A program made the translations under genes and the position numbers. The notes beneath the pieces were generated by a model. That model saw only the letters and a list, made by a program, of their open reading frames with translations. It was not told the DNA's origin and ran no database searches. A stretch of DNA of 32,578 nucleotides from the NCBI GenBank assembly GCA_030040015.1, contig JASHUM010000130.1:1-32578 (forward strand). Direction: 5' to 3'. Source of the DNA: Acidimicrobiales bacterium (GTDB taxonomy: Bacteria; Actinomycetota; Acidimicrobiia; Acidimicrobiales; UBA8190). How positions within the stretch are numbered: the first letter of the stretch is position 1; every line of letters starts with the position of its first letter. Shown piece after piece: positions 1 to 6,688 of this stretch.

Positions 1-2
1 GG

Positions 3-227
3 GTGGTAGGCGATGCGTACAATTTCTTCACCTCCGACCAGTTTGCGGTCTTCCAGGACGTTGAGACTTGCCTTGCGCATGGTGCCTTCTGGGGGGGAAC
101 CCTTGGCGGCGCTGCCGGGGCGTATGGCGACTGGCTTCTAGCGGCATTCGGAGGCGTTGTCGGCTTCGTTGGTGGGTGTGCGGAAGGTCTGTACGAGTCG
201 AAATCAGGTTCTCCGACGTGGCCCTAG
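3..227 (+). CDS. Glycine-zipper-like small protein, possibly 5'-truncated by window edge
   Basis: The frame is open from the first bases of the window, so the GTG at position 3 may not be the real start and the gene may begin further left. The visible 74 residues have a polar N-terminal part (about 1-25) followed by a long Gly/Ala/aromatic stretch (about 27-62) with many small-xxx-small spacings such as GGTLGGAAGAYG and FGGVVGFVGG. Such glycine zippers occur in membrane-inserting peptides, including two-peptide bacteriocins and some phage or toxin proteins. No double-glycine leader is visible. The 3' end overlaps the next reading frame. It lies in the lower-GC accessory segment. A bacteriocin or membrane role is inference only, and the ORF could be fortuitous. 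Confidence 0.35.
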   Translation: MVGDAYNFFTSDQFAVFQDVETCLAHGAFWGGTLGGAAGAYGDWLLAAFGGVVGFVGGCAEGLYESKSGSPTWP

Positions 228-586
228 GAGATGAGGTCAATGCTACCCTTGAAATCAGGCGCACTCGTATGCTTTGGCGCGATCGCTTTGCGAAATACGT
301 CGTTGAATTGGATGGCGAAACGGTTGGAAGTGTTGAAAACGGGGTGAGTGTTAGACTGGCGATTGCACCAGGCCCCCATCGAGTGCAATTGCGCTCGGGC
401 TCGGGCAAACGACACAACGCCAGCAAGCCGGCCAAGTTTGAGGCGAAGCCTTCCGCAACCATTGCGTTTATAGCTCGACCAAGTGGATACGCGCTAACCA
501 GCGCCATAGATGGAATTCTGGCGATGGTGGGCAAGAAACCATGGGTGGTTCTTGAGCGTGCGGACGAATGGCCGTCGCCTGCTTGA
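176..586 (+). CDS. Hypothetical protein with PEGA-like beta-sandwich segment
   Basis: I do not recognise a named family. From about residue 8 the protein reads as natural sequence: a basic strand region, then YVVELDGETVGSVENG, then a proline-glycine turn IAPGPHRVQLRSG, then alternating polar and hydrophobic strands and a short hydrophobic end. A DG..VG pair followed by PG.H is typical of PEGA-like and related small beta-sandwich domains, which often sit on surface or membrane proteins. The start is uncertain: GTG at 176 gives about 136 aa, and GTG at 218 would nearly abut the upstream stop at 227. Neither has a convincing ribosome binding site. Base composition is lower in GC than the rest of the window, which fits an accessory element. 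Confidence 0.5.
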   Translation: MCGRSVRVEIRFSDVALGDEVNATLEIRRTRMLWRDRFAKYVVELDGETVGSVENGVSVRLAIAPGPHRVQLRSGSGKRHNASKPAKFEAKPSATIAFIARPSGYALTSAIDGILAMVGKKPWVVLERADEWPSPA

Positions 587-663
587 TCCTCGGTATCGAG
601 TCCGATCAGAGTGATCCCCCGATCATGATTGACTAGGCTGGGAGTCGTGTCGGTGGAAATTGA

Positions 664-917
664 AGTCGCACCGGTAAGAGCATCGTTTTAGATTGGGCGC
701 ACAGCTCCGATGAAGCGGAATCGAGAGCGTCGCAACTAAAGAATGAGCTCCAATCGGAAGGATTGTCTACCTGGTGCCAGCGTCACGGAGTACGAGAAGC
801 CTGGCTTTCGGAGTGAGATCAGGCTCTTCACAGCAACTTGTGGATCGACCCCTTCCATTGGTTCCATGCCTACATGGAAACCGCCAGCTCGCCGCGTGAG
901 AAGACTTTCCGTTTCTA
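664..917 (+). pseudogene. Decayed coding relic with internal stop
   Basis: Read in one frame, this stretch looks like protein (VLDWAHSSDEAESRASQLKN, then after an in-frame TGA at 814-816, WIDPFHWFHAYMETASSPRE) and ends at TAG 915-917. There is no usable start codon, because a TGA lies just upstream at 661. The composition is natural, unlike the Arg/Ser-rich frames around it. The first half faintly recalls the start of TIR/SEFIR-like domains, but I would not assign it. The simplest reading is a degraded gene fragment in the accessory segment. Chance openness is the alternative. Confidence 0.25.
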
Positions 918-1160
918 GTCGACAACTGCTGCGCCGAAGTGATCGGGGTCGTAGTAGCCGCCGGTTACGACCACTTCAACGCCTGTTAACAGATGCTCCG
1001 TTATCGGCCATTGATCAATGCCCGACCAAGCAGGATCGTGAGCCTCATTGTGAATCGGCCACGGCTGCTGGTACCCCCACTGCTTCGTGACAGACCTGGC
1101 CTGTTTCAAGAAATGCGTTCTATGAGTCAGCGATAGCTCCCCTGACCTACCGTGAGCCAC
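915..1160 (-). CDS. Hypothetical protein or gene fragment
   Basis: An 81-residue reading frame starting at GTG. The C-terminal 55 residues look like real protein, with the stretches GYQQPWPIHNEAHDPAWSG and VEVVVTGGYYDPDHFG. It is rich in Trp, Pro, Tyr and acidic residues rather than the Arg/Ser of shadow frames. I do not recognise the family. Its stop codon shares a CTAG tetramer with the stop of the plus-strand relic, so the two converge exactly. No clear ribosome binding site is visible. It may be the 3' fragment of a longer gene that has lost its upstream part, in keeping with the decayed surroundings. Confidence 0.28.
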   Translation of the reverse strand: MAHGRSGELSLTHRTHFLKQARSVTKQWGYQQPWPIHNEAHDPAWSGIDQWPITEHLLTGVEVVVTGGYYDPDHFGAAVVD

Positions 1161-1521
1161 TGCCGTCTGAGGCCGCTGGTAGGGTCGCTATCGCTTCGAG
1201 GTCTAGCCGTAGCTTCCTCATTGAGGTCAACCTCGCACTCGGAGAGTGGTTGCCCTTATGCTCACCATCCTATTTCGCAACCACGTGCTGCTGCCGTTCA
1301 GAACGTTCCAAAGACGCCACCTGACTAACAGACCTCGGGACTTATCAGCTCGTGTCAATCGTCGCATTGACACGTAAGAGCCGGAGGGTCTTCTGGGGAG
1401 CATGAGGTCAGGTTTGTGGGCGCTAATGCGATCGTGGGTCGCCCTCATGTGCCAGGTGCCCAAAGGAGCGAACTCCTCCCTATGGAGTGAGGAAATGACG
1501 GAAACTCCGTCATCGGCGGTT
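1161..1521. other. Gene-free stretch in accessory segment
   Basis: No frame on either strand here has convincing protein composition; the longer open frames are Arg/Ser-rich or antisense to the GIY-YIG-like gene. The only distinct structure is the perfect inverted repeat at 1351-1374. Base composition is mixed and lower in GC than the main chromosome part. Confidence 0.4.
1351..1374. repeat. Perfect 9-bp inverted repeat, 6-nt spacer
   Basis: CGTGTCAAT (1351-1359) and ATTGACACG (1366-1374) are exact reverse complements around CGTCGC. No T-run follows on either strand, so it is not a classical terminator. It lies about 150 bp downstream of the minus-strand GIY-YIG-like gene. It could be a protein-binding palindrome, a factor-independent hairpin, or part of a mobile-element end. 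Confidence 0.6.
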
Positions 1522-1878
1522 TCAGCAGTAAGGACACTTCCAGCCCTTGCCGTCAGGGCATGCAGGATGAACACTATTTCCCGGAGGATTGAAGTCGTGG
1601 TAGTTCCGACACTCTTCCTCAAAGGCGGCCTTGACTGAAGACGCATAGCTGAACATGAACTTCTCGTAGGTGTCGACATGGTCCTTGAGTCGTTCCGCGA
1701 CATCCGTGTCCGACCGGCCGACGTACCCAACCAGAAAGGTGTTGGCTTTTTGCCCCGAGCCCATCGTGCCAAGGGCGTAGTTGCCGGCCTGGGTCTTCGA
1801 GATCTTGGAATCGATCGTCTTGCTGGTCAGGTCGTAAGGACCTGACATGTTCAGTGATGCCACTTGTTCACTCGTCAC
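1522..1878 (-). CDS. GIY-YIG-like domain protein with C-terminal Cys motif
   Basis: A 118-aa protein. Residues 32-34 (GNY) and 52-54 (YVG) sit where the GIY and YIG strands fall in the GIY-YIG nuclease fold. They are followed by RSDTDVAERLKDH, with R63 in the position of the conserved Arg, and by the acidic FEEEC (86-90) where the catalytic Glu is expected. The tail carries YHDF, then HPACPDG and CPYC at the very end; C107, C115 and C118 could bind metal. This pattern matches a family of small uncharacterised GIY-YIG-superfamily proteins that I recall from genomic islands. GTG at 1878 was chosen; an ATG ten codons later is possible. It is divergent from the XRE/ImmA gene. DNA cleavage is inferred from fold only. 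Confidence 0.7.
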   Translation of the reverse strand: MTSEQVASLNMSGPYDLTSKTIDSKISKTQAGNYALGTMGSGQKANTFLVGYVGRSDTDVAERLKDHVDTYEKFMFSYASSVKAAFEEECRNYHDFNPPGNSVHPACPDGKGWKCPYC

Positions 1879-2118
1879 TTTCTTTTGGTTGACCTAGTCG
1901 AGGACCGCTTCTTGCCAGCGTCGCCCCTCTTCCTTCGCCAACTGCCGTCCTGGTTTCGGGAGCGGGGCTCCTTTGCCACGTAGGGCCCCTGACGTGGCCC
2001 GGCTCGTCGATCTGTCACCACCCACCTCCACTGTATGGAGCTTTAAACTAGAACAAGGATATCGGCACGCACGGGTCCACCACAAGCCCCTTCGAATTGG
2101 CGAAAATCGACGCCTGGA

Positions 2119-3141
2119 ATGAGTGATCAGCCCGAATCCGCCCACGTGGCACCCAGTTTCGAACCAGATCGACTCAGGCTGGCCCGGGAGCTTCGGGGCC
2201 TCAACCAGGGCGAACTGGCTGTCCAAAGCCAGGTGACCTCGGCAGCAATCTCTCAGTTCGAGGCCGGGTCAACGTCTCCAAGCCAGAAGACGCTCGAGCG
2301 GATGGCGGCGGTGCTGAAGATCCCGCCGACCTTCTTCGGCCTGGGGCTTCTCGAGACACACGAAGGCTTCTTCAGGTCGCTCCGTCGAACCTCGATCCGC
2401 CAGCGTCGGCAAGCCCGAGCTATCGCTTATATCGCGCACGACGTCGCAATCCTTCAAGCTACAGAGAAGAGCCAGCTATGGGCCACGATCCCGAGGATTC
2501 GCATTGACTCACTCGACGCGAATCAGAAAGCCGTCGAAGCTGTGGCCGAGCAGGTTCGAAGCGAATGGAAAATGCCAAGAGGCCCAATCGGCAACGTGGT
2601 CCAGGAGCTTGAGGACCACGGTGTTGTCGTCATCCGGATGCCAATGGCCAGCGAGGACGTCGACGCATTTTCCTTGCCCTTCCCCGATCGACCAGTAGTG
2701 GTGCTCGCCGCTGACAAGAATGATCGAGCGCGTTCCAGGTTTGATGGGGCTCACGAACTCGGTCATCTGGTGATGCATGGCGACCAGATGTGGGGTATCA
2801 AGGAGGTTGAGCGCCAGGCCCACGAGTTCGCGGCGGCATTTCTGATGCCAGAGTCAGATATCGCTAGTGAGTTACCAGCACGAGCTGATTGGCCCGTTCT
2901 ATTTGAACTCAAACGCAAATGGCAAGTATCACTGGCAGCACTACTCATGCGTGCTCGCAAACTTGGCAAAATGTCAGAGACGGCGTATCTAGCTGCCGTG
3001 AAAGAAACGTCGGCCCGAGGCTGGCGACGAGTGGAGCCCATCCCTTTGGGTCAGTGCGAGGCTCCTACGAAGCTCATGCGGTCGATCCGCGGTACCCGCG
3101 ACGCTGACCGTCTTCCAGAGGATGTGTTGGAGTTCCTATAG
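2119..3141 (+). CDS. XRE-family HTH / ImmA-IrrE metallopeptidase fusion
   Basis: A 340-aa two-domain protein. Residues about 18-70 form a Cro/CI-type helix-turn-helix (LRLARELRGLNQGELA...ISQFEAG...L.RMA..L). Residues about 160-300 form an ImmA/IrrE (peptidase M78) domain with the zinc motif HELGH at 212-216 and E231 in the ERQAHEFAAAFLMP stretch as the likely third ligand. Proteins of this class bind DNA and cleave repressors, often controlling integrative elements, prophages or toxin-antitoxin-like modules. The start ATG at 2119 has no strong ribosome binding site; GTG at 2146 is an alternative. It is divergent from the GIY-YIG-like gene across about 240 bp and is the last gene before the tRNA-Ser 3' end, a typical place for an element regulator. 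Its target is unknown. Confidence 0.88.
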   Translation: MSDQPESAHVAPSFEPDRLRLARELRGLNQGELAVQSQVTSAAISQFEAGSTSPSQKTLERMAAVLKIPPTFFGLGLLETHEGFFRSLRRTSIRQRRQARAIAYIAHDVAILQATEKSQLWATIPRIRIDSLDANQKAVEAVAEQVRSEWKMPRGPIGNVVQELEDHGVVVIRMPMASEDVDAFSLPFPDRPVVVLAADKNDRARSRFDGAHELGHLVMHGDQMWGIKEVERQAHEFAAAFLMPESDIASELPARADWPVLFELKRKWQVSLAALLMRARKLGKMSETAYLAAVKETSARGWRRVEPIPLGQCEAPTKLMRSIRGTRDADRLPEDVLEFL

Positions 3142-3203
3142 GAGCTTCCAACCTTGCGGACAAAGGGTTTGAATGAGGCGCATCCTCTGGTCGAACGAAG
3201 CGA

Positions 3204-3217
3204 CGCCCAACTGGGCG
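3204..3217 (+). terminator. Weak hairpin after XRE/ImmA gene
   Basis: CGCCC AACT GGGCG forms a 5-bp stem with a 4-nt loop, followed by ATTTA. It lies about 60 bp after the stop of the XRE/ImmA gene. The short T-rich run makes it only a weak intrinsic-terminator candidate. Confidence 0.25.
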
Positions 3218-3254
3218 ATTTACCAGGGGTGACGCGGTGGAATCCGGGTCGGGG

Positions 3255-3338
3255 CGGAGGGAGTGGGATTCGAACCCACGGGCCTTGTGGGCCAAGGCTT
3301 TTCAAGAGCCTCGCATTCGTCCGCTCTGCCATCCCTCC
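3255..3338 (-). tRNA. tRNA-Ser (anticodon UGA)
   Basis: On the minus strand the acceptor arm GGAGGGA pairs with TCCCTCC, followed by discriminator G73. The T-loop sequence GTTCGAATC is present and a long variable arm marks it as a class II tRNA. The anticodon stem AGGCT/AGCCT encloses CTTGAAA, giving anticodon TGA, which reads UCN serine codons. CCA is not encoded. The 3' end faces the lower-GC segment to the left, the usual orientation for an element integrated at a tRNA gene. Confidence 0.95.
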
Positions 3339-3357
3339 AAGCGGACCAGGGTAGCGC

Positions 3358-4305
3358 TCAGCCTCTTCGAATCTGTGACCGCAACGACGCCATCCACTGC
3401 CCGGCTTGCTTCCACGCTGCGTCGGCCTGACGCCGGACGTGCTCCCCATGAGTGCCGGCGGCCGGGTAGGAGCCGAGGAACTTCACGCCCGCCTGCTCGG
3501 CGTGGAGCACCTGGAGGCAGTCGGCGACGACCTCGTCGGCGATGTGGCCCTGGAGGTCGATGAGAAAGCAGTAGTCGCCGAGCCCGCGCTTGGTGGGCCT
3601 GGACTCGAGCTTCGTCAGGTTGATGCTGCGCGCCGAGAACTCGCTCAGGATGGCGTGCAGGCTCCCAGGATGGTCCTCTCGTTGGAAGCAGACGATGGAG
3701 GTCTTGTCGTGTCCGGTCGGGCCCGGGATCCCCGAGCGGGCCAAGGCGACGAAGCGAGTCTGGTTGTCAGGATGGTCCTCCACGGACGACGCCAGCACTT
3801 CGAGGCCGTACAGCTTGGCGGCCAGCCTCGGGGCGAGTGCGGCGCTGTCCCCCCGGCGCTCGTCGCCGACCAACCGGGCCGCCTCGGCAGTGGAGTTGGT
3901 GGGGACGATCTCCACGCCCGGGAGGTGCTCGGCGAGATACCGCCGGCACTGCGCCGAGGCGTGCGGAAAGGAGAGCACCCGCCTCACGTCTCCCAAGCCG
4001 GTGCCGGGCGGCGCCATCAGGTGCATGTGGACGTCGAGGACGACCTCCCGCTGGATGAGCAGGTCCGCCTCGAACACCAGGCTGTCGACCGTGGCGTTGA
4101 CCGTCCCCTCGATGGAGTTCTCGATGGGCACGAATCCCACGTCGACCTGGCCGGCGCACACCGAGTCGAGGACCTCGGCCAGGGTGGGCAGAGGCAGGAC
4201 GTCAGCCTCGGCGAAATCGGGCTGGGTGAACAGGGCCTCTTCGGTGAAGGTGCCGGCCGGCCCGAAGAAGGCGATGGTCCGGCCTGAGCTCGCAGCCGGG
4301 GACAT
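3358..4305 (-). CDS. pheA: Prephenate dehydratase
   Basis: Converts prephenate to phenylpyruvate in phenylalanine synthesis. The 315-aa protein begins with the family strand IAFFGPAGTFTEEA (11-24) and has VGFVPIENSIEGTV (56-69) and the catalytic NQTRF (181-185, Thr183). A C-terminal ACT domain follows, with GSLH (214-217) and ESRP (234-237), the region that binds Phe for feedback inhibition. There is no fused chorismate mutase, as is usual in actinobacteria. The ATG at 4305 lies 8 nt after a minus-strand TATCCT, so the mRNA may be leaderless. It is divergent from larB with only 23 bp between the start codons. It flanks the tRNA-Ser that bounds the accessory segment. Confidence 0.95.
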   Translation of the reverse strand: MSPAASSGRTIAFFGPAGTFTEEALFTQPDFAEADVLPLPTLAEVLDSVCAGQVDVGFVPIENSIEGTVNATVDSLVFEADLLIQREVVLDVHMHLMAPPGTGLGDVRRVLSFPHASAQCRRYLAEHLPGVEIVPTNSTAEAARLVGDERRGDSAALAPRLAAKLYGLEVLASSVEDHPDNQTRFVALARSGIPGPTGHDKTSIVCFQREDHPGSLHAILSEFSARSINLTKLESRPTKRGLGDYCFLIDLQGHIADEVVADCLQVLHAEQAGVKFLGSYPAAGTHGEHVRRQADAAWKQAGQWMASLRSQIRRG

Positions 4306-4313
4306 GGCGGGGG

Positions 4314-4321
4314 AGGATACT
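4314..4321. promoter_or_regulatory. Overlapping divergent -10 elements of pheA and larB
   Basis: The octamer AGGATACT contains a minus-strand TATCCT (4319-4314), 8 nt before the pheA ATG, and a plus-strand GATACT (4316-4321), 7 nt before the larB ATG. If both are -10 elements, both mRNAs would be leaderless and the two polymerase sites would share four base pairs. I see no clear -35 for either, and those would lie inside the opposite coding region. Confidence 0.5.
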
Positions 4322-4328
4322 TGCCGCC

Positions 4329-5075
4329 ATGGACGAGCCGGCGCTGCGCCAACTCCTCGACGACGTGCAAAGCGGGGTGCTGCACCCCGACGACGCCGTG
4401 GCCCGCCTGCGGCGCCTGCCGTTCGCCGACCTCGGCTTCGCCCGTGTCGACCACCACCGGGCCCTGCGCCAGCGCACCGGCGAAGCCGTCTATGCCCCGG
4501 GCAAGTCGCCCGAGCACTGCGCCGCCATCGTGGCCGAGCTCATGGCGGACCCCGGAGGGCCCGTCCTGCTCACCCGGGCCGAGCCCGACCAGGTGGCCGT
4601 CGCCCTCGACGCCGCGCCGGGCGGGATCGTCACCGACACCGGGCCGCATCAGCTGGTGGCGTGGCGGACCGCAGACGAGCGCCCGTGCCGGGTGCTCGTC
4701 CTCACCGCCGGTACCGCCGATCTGGGCGTGGCCCGGGAATGCTGCGCCACCCTGCGGGCCTACGGCGTGTCGCCGTCGCTCGTGGCCGACTGTGGTGTCG
4801 CCGGGGTGCACCGGCTCCTGGCCTCGCTCGACGAGCTCCTCGCCGCCGACGCCGTGGTGGTGGCGGCGGGTATGGAGGGGGCGTTGCCCAGCCTGGTGGC
4901 CGGCATCACCGCCGCCCCGGTGGTCGCCGTACCCACCTCGGCCGGGTACGGCGCCGGCCTCCACGGGGTCACGGCGCTCCTGGCCATGCACGCCTCGTGC
5001 GCGGCGGGGCTGACCGTGGTCGGCATCGACAACGGCTTCGGCGCCGCCTGCGCCGTGGCGCGGCTGCTTCCGTGA
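4329..5075 (+). CDS. larB: Pyridinium-3,5-biscarboxylic acid mononucleotide synthase LarB
   Basis: LarB carboxylates nicotinic acid adenine dinucleotide in the first step toward the nickel-pincer nucleotide cofactor of lactate racemase and related LarA enzymes. The 248-aa protein has the LarB N-terminal part (LRQLLDDVQSGVLHPDDAVARLRRLPFADLGFARVDHHRALR) and, from about residue 120, an AIR-carboxylase-like domain (LVLTAGTADLGVARE...VADCGVAGVHRLL...VVAAGMEGALPSLVAG...VAVPTSAGYG) that ends in GIDNGFGAACAVARLL. The start follows a GATACT -10-like element by 7 nt. Its last codons overlap the larC start as GTGA, so the two are probably translationally coupled. Confidence 0.93.
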   Translation: MDEPALRQLLDDVQSGVLHPDDAVARLRRLPFADLGFARVDHHRALRQRTGEAVYAPGKSPEHCAAIVAELMADPGGPVLLTRAEPDQVAVALDAAPGGIVTDTGPHQLVAWRTADERPCRVLVLTAGTADLGVARECCATLRAYGVSPSLVADCGVAGVHRLLASLDELLAADAVVVAAGMEGALPSLVAGITAAPVVAVPTSAGYGAGLHGVTALLAMHASCAAGLTVVGIDNGFGAACAVARLLP

Positions 5076-6301
5076 GCGAGCAAGGGCTCCGGACCACTGC
5101 GTGGTTCCACTGTTTCGCCGGCATCGCCGGCGACATGGCGCTCGGCAGCCTGCTCGACGCCGGTGCCGAGCTCGGGGAGGTGCAGGCCCTGCTCGGCCGC
5201 TTGCCGCTGCGGGGATGGCGACTGGAAGTCGAGACGGTGATGCGAGCGGGCATCGGTGCCACGCGTGCTGTCGTGCACGTGCCCGACGACGTGGTGGTGC
5301 GCACCTACATGCACATCGTCGGCATGGTGCAGGAGGCCCGGCTCCCTCCCCGCGTCGCCAGCAGGGCGCTGGGTGTGTTCGGCGCCCTGGCTCAAGCCGA
5401 AGGCGAGATCCATCGCCGGCCCCCCGAGCGTGTCCACTTCCACGAAGTGGGCGGGCACGACACGGTCATCGACGTCGTCGGCACGGTGGCGGCGCTCGAA
5501 GTCCTGGGCGTGGACGAGGTGCGCGCCTCCCCGGTGGCGACCGGATCAGGCGCGGTGCGCACCGCCCACGGACTGCTGCCCAATCCGTCTCCCGCCGTCG
5601 TTCGCCTGCTTCGAGGCGCGCCTACCTACGGTCGCGACCTTCCAGTCGAGCTGACCACCCCGACCGGCGCCGCGCTCCTGGCGGCAACGGCGTCGGGGTT
5701 CGGGCCCCTGCCTGCCATGCGGATCGAGGCCACGGGCTTCGGCGCCGGGGAGCGCGACCTCGACGGACTTCCCAACTGCACGCAAGTCGTCGTGGGCCTC
5801 ACCGATGTCCACGAGGTCACCGAGGGGCAACCCCTCGTCATGCTCGAGACGAATGTCGACGATGCCACCGGGGAGACCCTGGCCCACACGCTGGAGATGC
5901 TGCTCGGCGCCGGCGCGCTCGACGCGTGGATCGCGCCGGTGGTCATGAAGAAGGGCCGGCCCGGTCACATCGTGAACGCCTTGGCAGACCTCGCCCTGGT
6001 CGACGACGTGCGCCGGGTGCTGCAGGCCGAGACGGGCTCGCTCGGGGTGCGCACCACCGAGGTGGAGCGCTGGGCGAGCCGGCGCCACGTGTCGGCCGTC
6101 GAGGTGGAAGGGATGCTCATCCGGGTCAAGGTGGGTCCCGGCCGCGTGAAGGTCGAGCACGACGATGCCGCCCGGGTGGCGGCTCGCACCGGCCGACCAC
6201 TGCGCGACGTGGTCTCCGAGGCCGAGACCCGGTGGCGCCGGAGCGCTTCTGAGGGAGCACCGGAGCGAACCCTCCCCCCCGACCAACCCGAGCCGGCGTA
6301 G
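5072..6301 (+). CDS. larC: Nickel insertion protein LarC (nickel-pincer cofactor)
   Basis: LarC inserts nickel into the pincer nucleotide in a CTP-dependent step. The 409-aa product starts at a GTG overlapping the larB stop. Recognisable blocks are WFHCFAGIAGDMALGSLLDAG near the N-terminus, VHFHEVGGHDTVIDVVG, ELTTPTGAALLAA, and ETNVDDATGETLAHTLEMLL followed by VMKKGRPGHIVNAL, covering both the LarC1 and LarC2 halves. In Lactobacillus plantarum these halves are joined by programmed frameshifting; here the frame is continuous. larE and larA are not in the window. The C-terminal 20 residues are Pro/Glu-rich and likely disordered. Confidence 0.93.
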   Translation: MSEQGLRTTAWFHCFAGIAGDMALGSLLDAGAELGEVQALLGRLPLRGWRLEVETVMRAGIGATRAVVHVPDDVVVRTYMHIVGMVQEARLPPRVASRALGVFGALAQAEGEIHRRPPERVHFHEVGGHDTVIDVVGTVAALEVLGVDEVRASPVATGSGAVRTAHGLLPNPSPAVVRLLRGAPTYGRDLPVELTTPTGAALLAATASGFGPLPAMRIEATGFGAGERDLDGLPNCTQVVVGLTDVHEVTEGQPLVMLETNVDDATGETLAHTLEMLLGAGALDAWIAPVVMKKGRPGHIVNALADLALVDDVRRVLQAETGSLGVRTTEVERWASRRHVSAVEVEGMLIRVKVGPGRVKVEHDDAARVAARTGRPLRDVVSEAETRWRRSASEGAPERTLPPDQPEPA

Positions 6302-6334
6302 GCACACACGGCGCCGACCGGTACGGTGGCAGCG

Positions 6335-6688
6335 ATGGCGCACGGTGGGCTGGGGGAGCCTCCCGACGACCCGGAGGCGTGGACTGACGAGCAGTGGCTG
6401 GCGTGGCTGGCCCAAGAGGACGCGCCAGCCGGAGAGGAGGATCGCCCTCCGCGCTTGGCGCGGTGGCGCCAGCGCCCGTCCACACACGCGCTCGGCGCCG
6501 CCATGCTCGGTCTGCGCGACGCCATCTACGGCCACCCCGATGACGAAGTGGTGATCGTGCGCGACGCGTCGGGTGACCCGCCCGACGACGACGTGCCCGT
6601 CGTCCACCTCGACCCGGACCATCCCGAGCGATCGGAGGTGCACGTGCGCCGGCAACGCCGGCGACGGGAGCCTGATGGTCGGTCCTGA
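6335..6688 (+). CDS. Small acidic hypothetical protein
   Basis: About 117 aa from ATG 6335; an in-frame GTG at 6326 is an alternative. I prefer the ATG because TACGGT (6322-6327) lies 7 nt upstream, as a -10 for a leaderless mRNA. The protein is rich in Asp/Glu/Pro/Arg, with WTDEQWLAWLAQED near the N-terminus, HALGAAMLGLRDAIYG in the middle, an acidic strand VVIVRDASGDPPDDDVPVVHLD, and a basic C-terminus. No catalytic motif or membrane segment is seen and I do not recognise the family. It overlaps the start of the following decarboxylase by 14 nt, so co-transcription is likely. Confidence 0.65.
   Translation: MAHGGLGEPPDDPEAWTDEQWLAWLAQEDAPAGEEDRPPRLARWRQRPSTHALGAAMLGLRDAIYGHPDDEVVIVRDASGDPPDDDVPVVHLDPDHPERSEVHVRRQRRRREPDGRS

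Noticed and set aside
231-347. Short ATG frame after AGGAG within the PEGA-like gene
   Set aside because: The ribosome binding site touches the start codon and the 38-residue product has no sensible composition.
743-1090. Plus-strand frame of 115 codons in the island
   Set aside because: It is Arg/Ser-rich, with the more natural minus-strand frame beneath its second half and the relic frame beneath its first.
1894-2226. Minus-strand frame upstream of the GIY-YIG-like gene
   Set aside because: It overlaps the XRE/ImmA start on the other strand, has no motif, and its composition is unconvincing.
3590-5071. Long plus-strand open frame running into larC
   Set aside because: The part before 5072 is antisense to pheA and out of frame with larB, with Arg/Pro-rich composition. 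Only the LarC part has recognisable motifs.
5072-6301. Programmed frameshift in larC
   Set aside because: Both halves lie in one continuous frame here, so no frameshift is needed.
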